From: CAVQGM01 sp963712065
GTDB taxonomy: Bacteria > Actinomycetota > Acidimicrobiia > Acidimicrobiales > Acidimicrobilacustridaceae
Length of the DNA: 64,000 nt
NCBI GenBank assembly: GCA_963712065.1
Contig: CAVQGM010000002.1
Location: 310,001 to 374,000, forward strand
Direction: 5' to 3'
Positions 27,010 to 33,890 of the stretch are shown here, one piece after another. The translations under genes were made by a program, and so were the position numbers. The notes below the pieces were generated by a model that did not search any database, had not been told where the DNA came from, and saw only the letters and a program-made list of their open reading frames with translations. Positions within the stretch are counted from its first letter, which is position 1; the number at the start of each line of letters is the position of its first letter.

Positions 27010-27956
27010 GCGCGCTCGACGACGCCGTGCGCCGGCTGGGCCGCCGCGTCCGCCGTGACGAGCCGCTCGGCCCGATGACCACCTACCGGGTCGGCGGGTC
27101 GGCCGCGGCGTTCGTGCGCATCGAGTCCGAGGACGACCTCGTCGCCGTGGCCGACGCCGTCCGCACGACCGGCGTGCCCACGCTCGCCGTCGGGAAGGGG
27201 TCGAACCTGCTCGTGGCCGACGCCGGCTTCGACGGCCTGGCGGTCACGCTGGGCGACGCCTTCGCCACCGTCGAGATCGAACGCACCCTCGTCCGGGCCG
27301 GCGCCGGCGCTGCCCTCCCCGTCGTCGCCCGTCGCACGGCCGCCGCCGGGCTGACCGGTTTCGAGTGGGCCGTCGGGGTGCCCGGCTCGATCGGTGGCGC
27401 GGTGCGGATGAACGCCGGGGGACACGGCTCGGACATGGCCGCGTCGCTCGAGGGGGTCCGCGTGCTCGATCTGCGCACGGGAGAGGATGAGGAGGTGCCG
27501 GCGGCCTCGCTCCACCTGGGTTTTCGACGCTCGGCGATCGGCGCTCGCCACCTGGTGGTCCGCGCCGACCTCCGCCTCGCCGAGGGGGATCGTTCGACCT
27601 CCGAGGCCACCATCGCCGAGATCGTCCGCTGGCGTCGCGCCCACCAGCCGGGCGGGGCGAATGCCGGCTCGGTGTTCGTCAACCCGGCCGGCGACGCCTC
27701 GGGTCGGCTCATCGAGGCGGCCGGCGCCAAGGGCCTGCGCCTCGGCACCGCCGAGGTGTCGCCCAAGCACGCCAACTTCATCATCGCCGACGACGGCGGA
27801 CGGGCCGACGACGTGTTCGCCCTGATGCTCGAGGTGCAGCGCCGGGTCCGGGAGGCGACCGGGGTGACGCTGCGGTCCGAGACGAGGCTGATCGGGTACC
27901 CGCCCTCGGCCCTCGACGAGCTCCAGGACACGGCACCCGAGCGGGACGCGCGATGA
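27006..27956 (+). CDS. murB: UDP-N-acetylenolpyruvoylglucosamine reductase
   Basis: FAD enzyme making UDP-MurNAc with NADPH. 316 residues: TTYRVGGSAAAFVRI, FAD-binding VGKGSNLLVADAGFDGLAV, VPGSIGGAVRMNAGGHG, catalytic Ser in ANAGSVFVNPAGDASG, EVSPKHANFIIADDG, and Glu in LRSETRLIGY. It lacks the extra loop of the type I (E. coli) form. GSVFVNP replaces the commoner GSVFKNP, a small departure at a residue beside the substrate. GTG overlaps the murC stop by four bases. Confidence 0.94.
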   Translation: MSALDDAVRRLGRRVRRDEPLGPMTTYRVGGSAAAFVRIESEDDLVAVADAVRTTGVPTLAVGKGSNLLVADAGFDGLAVTLGDAFATVEIERTLVRAGAGAALPVVARRTAAAGLTGFEWAVGVPGSIGGAVRMNAGGHGSDMAASLEGVRVLDLRTGEDEEVPAASLHLGFRRSAIGARHLVVRADLRLAEGDRSTSEATIAEIVRWRRAHQPGGANAGSVFVNPAGDASGRLIEAAGAKGLRLGTAEVSPKHANFIIADDGGRADDVFALMLEVQRRVREATGVTLRSETRLIGYPPSALDELQDTAPERDAR

Positions 27957-28837
27957 GCGTCCGATCCCTCACCCGGCCCCGGAGCACGGCCGGGGACCAC
28001 GGCGGCGACGTCGTCGATCCCCGCATCGCCGCCCGGCGGCGGCACGTGGCGTCCGTGGCCGGCCGGCGCCGGCGGCGCCGACTCCTCGCCGTGGTCGCCG
28101 TGGTCACCGCCCTGGCCCTCGGCTGGGTGGTCGTGCGCTCGCCGCTGCTCGACGTGGACGAGGTCACCGTCGACGGGGCGCTGCGGACCCCCACCGACGA
28201 GGTCCTGGCCGTCGCCGGCGTGCTGCCCGGCGACCAGCTGGTCGACGTCGACACCGGTGCGGCCCGCGAGCGCCTCCTGGCGTCGCCGTGGGTGGCCGAT
28301 GCCTCGGTCTCGGTCGACTGGCCGTCGGCGGTGCGCGTCTCCGTGCAGGAGCGGACGCCGATCGCGGTCACGTGGCGCGACGACGGCACCGGCTGGCTGG
28401 TCGACGCCGGCGGCCGGGTGCTGGCCCCGGCCCGTGGCGACGAGGGCCTGGTCGGCCTGGAGGGGCTGGTCGTGGGCGACCCCGGCACCACGCTCGACGC
28501 CGGCGCGGCGGGCGTCCTCGAGCTGCTCGCCGTGCTGCCGCCGGGGAGCCGGTCGCGCCTCGAGGCCCTGGTGCTCACGCCCGCCGGTCGACTCGACGGG
28601 CGCACCCGTGACCCGGAGGCCGCGGTGTGGTTCGGGGAGCCCACCGAGCTGGCCGCCAAGGCGACCACGCTCGAGACGCTCTTCGCCCAGGTGGACGACG
28701 AGGCCGTGCTGGTGTGGGACGTCCGGGTGCCGGGCACCGGTGCCGTGACCCGGACCCCGCCGCCGGCGCCGCCGTCGGCGCCCGACGGCGACGACCGGTC
28801 CACCGGGGGTGCGCGCGACGGGGGTGGCGGTGGTTGA
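27953..28837 (+). CDS. ftsQ: Cell division protein FtsQ (POTRA)
   Basis: Bitopic divisome scaffold of 294 residues. A basic, Arg-rich cytoplasmic tail (to about 45), one helix (LLAVVAVVTALALGWVVV), then the POTRA domain (LLDVDEVTVDGALRTPTDEV, LASPWVADASVSVDWPSAVRVSVQERTP) and the FtsQ/DivIB beta domain. The last 40 residues are Pro/Gly/Asp-rich and probably disordered. ATG overlaps murB (ATGA). No ddl or ftsA lies between it and ftsZ, as usual for actinobacteria. Confidence 0.92.
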   Translation: MSVRSLTRPRSTAGDHGGDVVDPRIAARRRHVASVAGRRRRRRLLAVVAVVTALALGWVVVRSPLLDVDEVTVDGALRTPTDEVLAVAGVLPGDQLVDVDTGAARERLLASPWVADASVSVDWPSAVRVSVQERTPIAVTWRDDGTGWLVDAGGRVLAPARGDEGLVGLEGLVVGDPGTTLDAGAAGVLELLAVLPPGSRSRLEALVLTPAGRLDGRTRDPEAAVWFGEPTELAAKATTLETLFAQVDDEAVLVWDVRVPGTGAVTRTPPPAPPSAPDGDDRSTGGARDGGGGG

Positions 28838-28860
28838 CCCGTGTCGACGACGACGCCTAC
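28834..28860 (+). promoter_or_regulatory. Promoter candidate for ftsZ
   Basis: TTGACC (28834-28839) and TACAGT (28855-28860) with a 15-base spacer, slightly short. A second perfect -35, TTGACA (28882-28887), follows with only a poor -10 (GAGGGT, 28907-28912). More than one ftsZ promoter is common in actinobacteria. Confidence 0.4.
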
Positions 28861-28888
28861 AGTGTCGACCGCTTCCTGAGGTTGACAT

Positions 28889-28913
28889 AACCCTCGACCT
28901 CAGGTCGAGGGTT
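28889..28913. promoter_or_regulatory. 12-bp inverted repeat upstream of ftsZ
   Basis: AACCCTCGACCT and AGGTCGAGGGTT flank a single C, a perfect 25-base palindromic element. A third copy of the half motif (AGGTTGAC) lies just before it at 28879. It could be an operator or an RNA hairpin in the ftsZ leader. Confidence 0.55.
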
Positions 28914-29088
28914 CGGCCGTCAGGCCGGTGCCCCACCCTCGAGCCCGGAGGTGGCCTCGATGGGTGACCGGCTGTTCGACCTCCCGCCAACCGATCCACC
29001 GACGCCACCGGCCTCCGGGTCGTCTGCCCCTGCGGCTCCCGAGCCCCCCGATCCCCTTCCCCGTCCTGACCCGGAGGTAGTGCCCACC

Positions 29089-30195
29089 ATGGCCGGTTCC
29101 CCTCAGAACTACCTGGCCGTCATCAAGGTCGTCGGCGTCGGCGGCGGCGGCGTCAACGCCGTCAACCGCATGATCGACGCCGGCCTCAAGGGCGTCGAGT
29201 TCATCGCCGTGAACACCGACGCCCAGGCGCTGCTCATGAGCGACGCCGACGTCAAGCTCGACATCGGCCGGGAGCTCACCCGGGGCCTCGGCGCCGGCTC
29301 CGACCCCGAGGTGGGCCGACAGGCCGCCGAAGCGCACCAGGACGAGCTCGAAGAGGTCCTGAAAGGCGCCGACATGGTGTTCATCACCGCCGGCAAGGGC
29401 GGTGGCACCGGCACCGGCGCGGCGCCGGTGATCGCCGAGCTCGCCAAGGGGCTCGGCGCGCTCACCATCGGCGTCGTCACCCGACCGTTCGGCTTCGAGG
29501 GGCGCCGGCGGGCGGTGCAGGCCGACTCGGGCATCCAGCACCTGAAGGAGAAGGTCGACACCCTCATCGTCATCCCGAACGACCGCCTGCTCACCGTCTC
29601 CAACGACAAGACGTCGGTGCTCAACGCGTTCAAGATGGCCGACGAGGTCCTGCTCCAGGGCGTGCAGGGCATCACCGACCTCATCACCACACCGGGTCTC
29701 ATCAACACCGACTTCGCCGACGTGAAGATGATCATGAGCGACGCCGGGTCGGCGCTCATGGGCATCGGCTACGGCTCGGGCGACGGCCGGTCGCTCACCG
29801 CCGCCCGTGCCGCCATCTCGAGCCCGTTGCTCGAGGCCAGCATCGAGGGGGCCCGAGGCATCCTGCTCACCATCTCCGGGGGCAGCGATCTCGGGCTGTT
29901 CGAGGTCAACGAGGCCGCCGAGGTCATCCACGGCGTGGCCCACCCCGACGCCAACATCATCTTCGGCACCGTCATCGACGACGAGATGGGCGACGAGGTG
30001 CGGGTGACCGTGATCGCCGCCGGCTTCGACCGTTGGGACGACGGGCGCAAGCCCGGCGAGGAGGGCGGCGGGCGGCCGACCCGGCCCGACGACCTGGCCC
30101 CGGTCACCGACGTCTTCGCCGGTGGCGACGACGGAGAGGACCTCGACCTCGACGGTGGCGACGACGACTTCGACGTCCCCTCCTTCCTCAAGTAG
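29089..30195 (+). CDS. ftsZ: Cell division tubulin FtsZ
   Basis: GTPase that forms the Z-ring. From the ATG at 29089 it has 368 residues and opens AGSPQNYLAVIKVVGVGGGG, the standard actinobacterial start. Tubulin motif GGGTGTGAAPVIAEL, T3 region LLMSDADVKLDIGREL, T7 synergy loop LINTDFADVKMIMSDAGSA, and a short acidic linker ending in DDDFDVPSFLK, the conserved C-terminal peptide that SepF binds. GGAGGT lies 10 bases before this ATG. An upstream ATG at 28960 in the same frame also has GGAGGT (7 bases); it would add 43 Pro-rich residues with weak codon bias, so I prefer 29089. Confidence 0.95.
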   Translation: MAGSPQNYLAVIKVVGVGGGGVNAVNRMIDAGLKGVEFIAVNTDAQALLMSDADVKLDIGRELTRGLGAGSDPEVGRQAAEAHQDELEEVLKGADMVFITAGKGGGTGTGAAPVIAELAKGLGALTIGVVTRPFGFEGRRRAVQADSGIQHLKEKVDTLIVIPNDRLLTVSNDKTSVLNAFKMADEVLLQGVQGITDLITTPGLINTDFADVKMIMSDAGSALMGIGYGSGDGRSLTAARAAISSPLLEASIEGARGILLTISGGSDLGLFEVNEAAEVIHGVAHPDANIIFGTVIDDEMGDEVRVTVIAAGFDRWDDGRKPGEEGGGRPTRPDDLAPVTDVFAGGDDGEDLDLDGGDDDFDVPSFLK

Positions 30196-30202
30196 CCCGT
30201 CG

Positions 30203-30985
30203 GTGACCACCCCCGGTGGGGTGCCGGTGAGCCCCCGTGGCGTGCCCTGGGGGGATGGCTGGGACGTCGACCTCGGCGGTGGCGTGCGCGCCCACGCCCG
30301 GTTCACCACTCGGGACGACGGCGACTTCGCCGTCGACGCCGACGGGGTGGACGAGCGTCGCCGGGCGGTCGTCGACCGTCCGTGGCTGTGGCTGCGCCAG
30401 GTCCACGGCGCCGGCGTGGTGACCGCCCGCTCGGCGGACGACGTCGTCGAGCTGGCCGGCGTCGAGGCCGATGCCGGCGTCACTGACGACCCCGGCGTGG
30501 CCGTCGCCGTGCAGACCGCCGACTGCGGGCCGGTGGCCCTCGTCAGCCGCCAGGGCGTGATCGGCGCCGTCCACGTCGGCTGGCGCGGTGCCGAGGCCGG
30601 GGTGCTGCCCGCCGCCGTGGCCGCCATGCGGGGGCTCGGTGCCGTCGACATCGAGGCGTGGCTCGGGCCGTGCGTGCACCCGGAGTGCTACGAGTTCGGC
30701 GCCGAGGACCTCGGTCGGCTGACCGATCGCTTCGGCCCGGCGGTCCGGTCCCGCACCGCCGACGGCCGACCGGCGCTCGACCTGCCCATGGTGGTCGCCC
30801 GTGCCCTCGGCGACCTCGGCATCGCCCTCCACGGCCCGGACCGCTGCACCGCGTGCGACGCCTCGCGCTCGTTCTCGTACCGGGCCCGGGGCGACGTCGG
30901 GCGTCACGCCCTGGTCGTGTGGCTCTCGCCCGGGCCCCCGAGCGGGGGTGGCGCCGACGAGGCCGGCGAGGAACCGGCCTCGTGA
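30203..30985 (+). CDS. pgeF: Peptidoglycan editing factor (laccase-domain, YfiH/DUF152)
   Basis: A 260-residue purine nucleoside phosphorylase/laccase-domain protein; in E. coli PgeF keeps L-Ser out of the peptidoglycan stem. Metal-binding residues are all present: RQVHGAGVV, VQTADCGPVALV, GAVHVGWRGAEAG and GPCVHPECYEFG, and the end carries CTACDASRSFSYR. I use the GTG at 30203, 7 bp after ftsZ; a GTG at 30227 is also possible. Its stop overlaps yggS. The ftsZ-pgeF-yggS-sepF order is standard for actinobacteria and Firmicutes. Confidence 0.9.
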   Translation: MTTPGGVPVSPRGVPWGDGWDVDLGGGVRAHARFTTRDDGDFAVDADGVDERRRAVVDRPWLWLRQVHGAGVVTARSADDVVELAGVEADAGVTDDPGVAVAVQTADCGPVALVSRQGVIGAVHVGWRGAEAGVLPAAVAAMRGLGAVDIEAWLGPCVHPECYEFGAEDLGRLTDRFGPAVRSRTADGRPALDLPMVVARALGDLGIALHGPDRCTACDASRSFSYRARGDVGRHALVVWLSPGPPSGGGADEAGEEPAS

Positions 30986-31683
30986 CCGTCATCGAGCCCG
31001 TGCTCGTCGCCGAGCGGGCCGCGGCCGTGCGCCGCCGCATCGACGCCCTCGCCGGCGACCGGCAGGTCACCCTCGTCGCCGTCACCAAGGGCTTCGGCGT
31101 CGATGCCGTCGAGGCGGCCCTCGACGCCGGGCTCGTGGACGTGGGCGAGAACTACGCCCAGGAGCTGTCGGCCAAGGCCGACGAGCTCCTCGCCCGAGCC
31201 GCGGGACGCGGGGAGGCCGGGCACCGCGCCGACCTGGTCCGATGGCACATGATCGGTCGGCTGCAGCGCAACAAGGTGAAGATCCTGGCCGGCCGGGTGG
31301 CGCTGTGGCAGACCGTCGACCGGCTCGACCTCGCCGGCGAGATCGCCAAGCGGGACCCCGGCGCCCGGGTCCTCGTCCAGCTGAACCTGTCGGGGGAGGA
31401 CCAGAAGGGGGGATGTCCGGTCGGGGACGCGGTCGCGCTGGTGACGGCGTCCCGGGACCTCGACCTCGACGTGGTCGGGCTGATGGGGGTGGCCCCCGCC
31501 GGACCGCCGGAGCACGCCCGGCCGGGCTTCCGCCGGCTCGTCGCCCTCGCTGACGAGCTCGACCTGCCGGTGCGGTCGATCGGGATGAGCGCCGACCTCG
31601 ACGTCGCCGTCGAGGAGGGGAGCACCATGGTGCGGGTCGGGACCGCCATCTTCGGTGCCCGCCCGCCCCGACCGGGGCCGTGA
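30982..31683 (+). CDS. YggS-family pyridoxal phosphate homeostasis protein
   Basis: PLP-binding protein (PLPBP/YlmE family) that buffers vitamin B6; no enzymatic activity is established. 233 residues in one alanine-racemase-like barrel: VTLVAVTKGFGVDAVEAAL with the PLP lysine, VGENYAQELSAKADEL, WHMIGRLQRNKVKIL, VLVQLNLSGEDQKGGC, VVGLMGVAP, SIGMSADLDVAVEEGSTMVR with the phosphate-binding loop, and VGTAIFGARP. GTG start overlaps pgeF by four bases. Followed by the sepF promoter. Confidence 0.93.
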   Translation: MTVIEPVLVAERAAAVRRRIDALAGDRQVTLVAVTKGFGVDAVEAALDAGLVDVGENYAQELSAKADELLARAAGRGEAGHRADLVRWHMIGRLQRNKVKILAGRVALWQTVDRLDLAGEIAKRDPGARVLVQLNLSGEDQKGGCPVGDAVALVTASRDLDLDVVGLMGVAPAGPPEHARPGFRRLVALADELDLPVRSIGMSADLDVAVEEGSTMVRVGTAIFGARPPRPGP

Positions 31684-31754
31684 TCCGACGTCGTCCGGCG
31701 CGCCCACCCGGGGCCCGTCCAGGCGCCTGCGCCGTCGCCCGCGGCGCGCGCTGG

Positions 31755-31760
31755 TAGATT
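31755..31760 (+). promoter_or_regulatory. -10 candidate for sepF
   Basis: TAGATT lies 20 bases before the sepF ATG, leaving a short leader with AGGAGG at 31771-31776. No clear -35. Confidence 0.4.
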
Positions 31761-31780
31761 CTGCGGGTTCAGGAGGAACG

Positions 31781-32377
31781 ATGGCTTCGATGTGGCGCAA
31801 GGCCATGCTCTATCTCGGGCTCGGGCCCGACGACGAGTACGAGGACTACGACGAGCGGCCGGCCACGGCCCAACCGGAGCCGCAGGCCGCGTCCCGCGCC
31901 GCCGCGGGTCCGTCCCGATCCCGCTCGGCCCCGCCCCGGCAGGCCCAGGGCGCCGCACGGTCGGGCGCACCGCGACCGGCTCCTCCGCCCCCGGAGCCCG
32001 AGGCGTCGACGGTGCGCACCATCGCGCCGCCCGCAGCAGCACCGTCGCCGTCGGAACCGGCCGCCCCCAAGCCCCGCACCGTCGTGCGCCCGGTGCCGGC
32101 CGCGGCCCGCCCCCACCTCATCGCCCCCACCTCGTTCAACCAGGCCCAAGACGTCGCCGACCGGTTCAAGGCCAACCAGCCGGTCATCCTCAACCTGCAG
32201 GGCGTGGACCGCGAGCTCGCCCGGCGCCTCATCGACTTCTCCAGTGGGCTCTGCTACGGCCTCGCCGGCCACATGGAGAAGGTCGCCCACCAGGTCTACC
32301 TCCTCACCCCCACCGACGTGGAGGTGTCGGCCGACGAGCGGCGCCGGCTCGTCGAGCGCGGCCTGCACGACGCCTGA
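31781..32377 (+). CDS. sepF: Cell division protein SepF
   Basis: Membrane anchor for FtsZ in bacteria that lack FtsA. 198 residues: an N-terminal amphipathic membrane-targeting helix (MASMWRKAMLYLGLG), a long Pro/Ala/Ser-rich linker with an acidic start (DDEYEDYDE), and the C-terminal SepF domain (IAPTSFNQAQDVADRFKANQ, VILNLQGVDRELARRLIDFS, GLCYGLAGHMEKVAHQVYLL). AGGAGG precedes the ATG by four bases, the strongest ribosome binding site in the cluster. It would bind the FtsZ tail DDFDVPSFLK. Confidence 0.95.
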   Translation: MASMWRKAMLYLGLGPDDEYEDYDERPATAQPEPQAASRAAAGPSRSRSAPPRQAQGAARSGAPRPAPPPPEPEASTVRTIAPPAAAPSPSEPAAPKPRTVVRPVPAAARPHLIAPTSFNQAQDVADRFKANQPVILNLQGVDRELARRLIDFSSGLCYGLAGHMEKVAHQVYLLTPTDVEVSADERRRLVERGLHDA

Positions 32378-32389
32378 GCCTGCTGCACC

Positions 32390-32650
32390 GTGGAGATCGT
32401 CTGCTACGCCCTCGGGCTCTACCTGATCGCCCTGATCGGTCGGATCGTGCTGTCGTGGTTCCCCATGTCGGGCGAGGGGTTCATGGCGTCCGTCCAGGGC
32501 TTCCTCTTCGCCGTCACCGAGCCGGTGCTGTCCCCCCTCCGGGCGATCCTCCCCCCGGTCCGGCTGGGTGCGGTGTCCCTCGACCTGTCGCCGATCATCG
32601 TCTTCATCGGCATCCAGATCCTGCTCGGGGTGCTCGGCTGCTCGTTCTGA
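32390..32650 (+). CDS. YggT-family membrane protein
   Basis: An 86-residue membrane protein with two helices (ALGLYLIALIGRIVLSWF and SPIIVFIGIQILLGVLGC) joined by the family signature EPVLSPLRAILPPVRLGAVSLD. It regularly lies between sepF and divIVA. Function is poorly known; links to division or osmotic tolerance have been suggested. GTG start 12 bp after sepF. Confidence 0.88.
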   Translation: MEIVCYALGLYLIALIGRIVLSWFPMSGEGFMASVQGFLFAVTEPVLSPLRAILPPVRLGAVSLDLSPIIVFIGIQILLGVLGCSF

Positions 32651-32681
32651 CGAGATTCCCCTACGACGGGCGTGGCGTAGG

Positions 32682-32687
32682 TACCAT
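32682..32687 (+). promoter_or_regulatory. -10 box, leaderless start of divIVA
   Basis: TACCAT is followed after six bases by the ATG at 32694, with no ribosome binding site. Confidence 0.45.
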
Positions 32688-32693
32688 CGCCCC

Positions 32694-33869
32694 ATGGACG
32701 GAACGCCCCACCTGCTGACCGACGTCAAGTTCTCCGAGCGCCGCCGAGGGTACGACCCCGACGAGGTCGACAACTTCCTCGAGCGGGTGAGCGCCGCCGT
32801 CGCCCAGCTGCAGGACAAGCTTCGCCAGGCCACCGCCCGAGCCGAAGAGGCCGACGCCCGGGTGCTCGAGGCCGACCGGGCTCGTGCCCTCGCCGAGTCC
32901 GAGATGACCCGGCTGCAGGAGTCGGGGGCGGGGGCCCCGCCCCCGGTCGATCCCACGGCCGGCGCCGACGCCGCCGCCAAGGTCCTCGCGCTGGCCCAGC
33001 AGACCGCCGACCAGGTCGTCGCCGACGCCAACCAGACGGCCAACGCGACCCTCGACGACTCCCGCACCCGGGCCGGCGCGATGGTGGCCGACGCCGAGCG
33101 GGAGGCCGGACAGGTGCTGGGCGACGCCCGCCGCAAGGCCGACGAGCTGGTCGCCGAGCGGCAGCGTTCGATCGCCGACGAGGTCCGCTCCCTCGAGGGG
33201 CTGCGCGAGCAGCTCAACGACGACGTGAGGATCCTGAACCGCCACCTCGACGGGCAGCGGGCGTCCATCCGCGCCGCCGTCGCCCAACTGCAGGAGCTGC
33301 TCGACGACCCGGCCGCGTTCCGCCCGGCGCCGGTGCCCCCCACCAGTGGCGCGGCGCTGTCCGCCGACCTCGACGAGGGCCGGCCCTCCCCCGTGGTCGT
33401 CGGCGGCGACGCCCCCACCGCCGAGACCCCGGCCGTCATCGCCGGCTCGTCCGCCCCCGAGGTCGCCCACGGTGACGTCGCCGACGAGGCCCCGGGCCCG
33501 GTTGCCGACGAGGCCCCGGCCCCGGTCGCCGACGAGGTGCGCGACGAGTCGCCCGCCGAGCCCACCCCGGCGGCGACCGACGTCGTCGAGCCGCCGGAGG
33601 CCGGTGGCCAGGCCGTCTCGTCGGCGGCGCCCGCCGAGACCCCGACCATCGACCTGTCCGACCAGGTGAGCCCACCGCCGAGCCCATCGCCGGCTCCGGG
33701 TGGCGCCGACACGCAGCTCTTCGCCCCGTTCGACGACCAGGCCGCCCCGCCGTCGCGGCCGGCCCCGCTCGGCGAGCCCGACGCCGACGCCGACGAGGCC
33801 ATGCGGGCCTTCTTCGAAGCCGACTTCGACGAGAGCAGGGAACGGCCCCGGTTCGGGCGTCGGCGCTGA
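32694..33869 (+). CDS. DivIVA/Wag31-like polar growth protein
   Basis: Coiled-coil scaffold marking poles and septa. 391 residues: the N-terminal DivIVA lipid-binding domain (LLTDVKFSERRRGYDPDEV, DNFLERVSAAVAQLQDKL), a second coiled coil at about residues 95-205 (AAAKVLALAQQTADQVVADA; AEREAGQVLGDARRKADELV), then a long acidic Pro/Ala/Asp-rich tail with short repeats (VADEAPGP, VADEAPAP, VADEV). The tail is longer than in Wag31. It follows yggT by 43 bp, with its own -10 box at 32682. The C-terminal end FFEADFDESRERPRFGRRR is reminiscent of a binding peptide. Confidence 0.88.
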   Translation: MDGTPHLLTDVKFSERRRGYDPDEVDNFLERVSAAVAQLQDKLRQATARAEEADARVLEADRARALAESEMTRLQESGAGAPPPVDPTAGADAAAKVLALAQQTADQVVADANQTANATLDDSRTRAGAMVADAEREAGQVLGDARRKADELVAERQRSIADEVRSLEGLREQLNDDVRILNRHLDGQRASIRAAVAQLQELLDDPAAFRPAPVPPTSGAALSADLDEGRPSPVVVGGDAPTAETPAVIAGSSAPEVAHGDVADEAPGPVADEAPAPVADEVRDESPAEPTPAATDVVEPPEAGGQAVSSAAPAETPTIDLSDQVSPPPSPSPAPGGADTQLFAPFDDQAAPPSRPAPLGEPDADADEAMRAFFEADFDESRERPRFGRRR

Positions 33870-33884
33870 CGGCGAGATCGCCGT
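33869..33884. terminator. Small hairpin between convergent divIVA and ileS
   Basis: ACGGCG / CGCCGT around AGAT followed by TTCCCC. A six-bp stem only; weak, but it sits exactly in the 21-bp gap between two converging genes. Confidence 0.3.
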
Positions 33885-33890
33885 TCCCCG

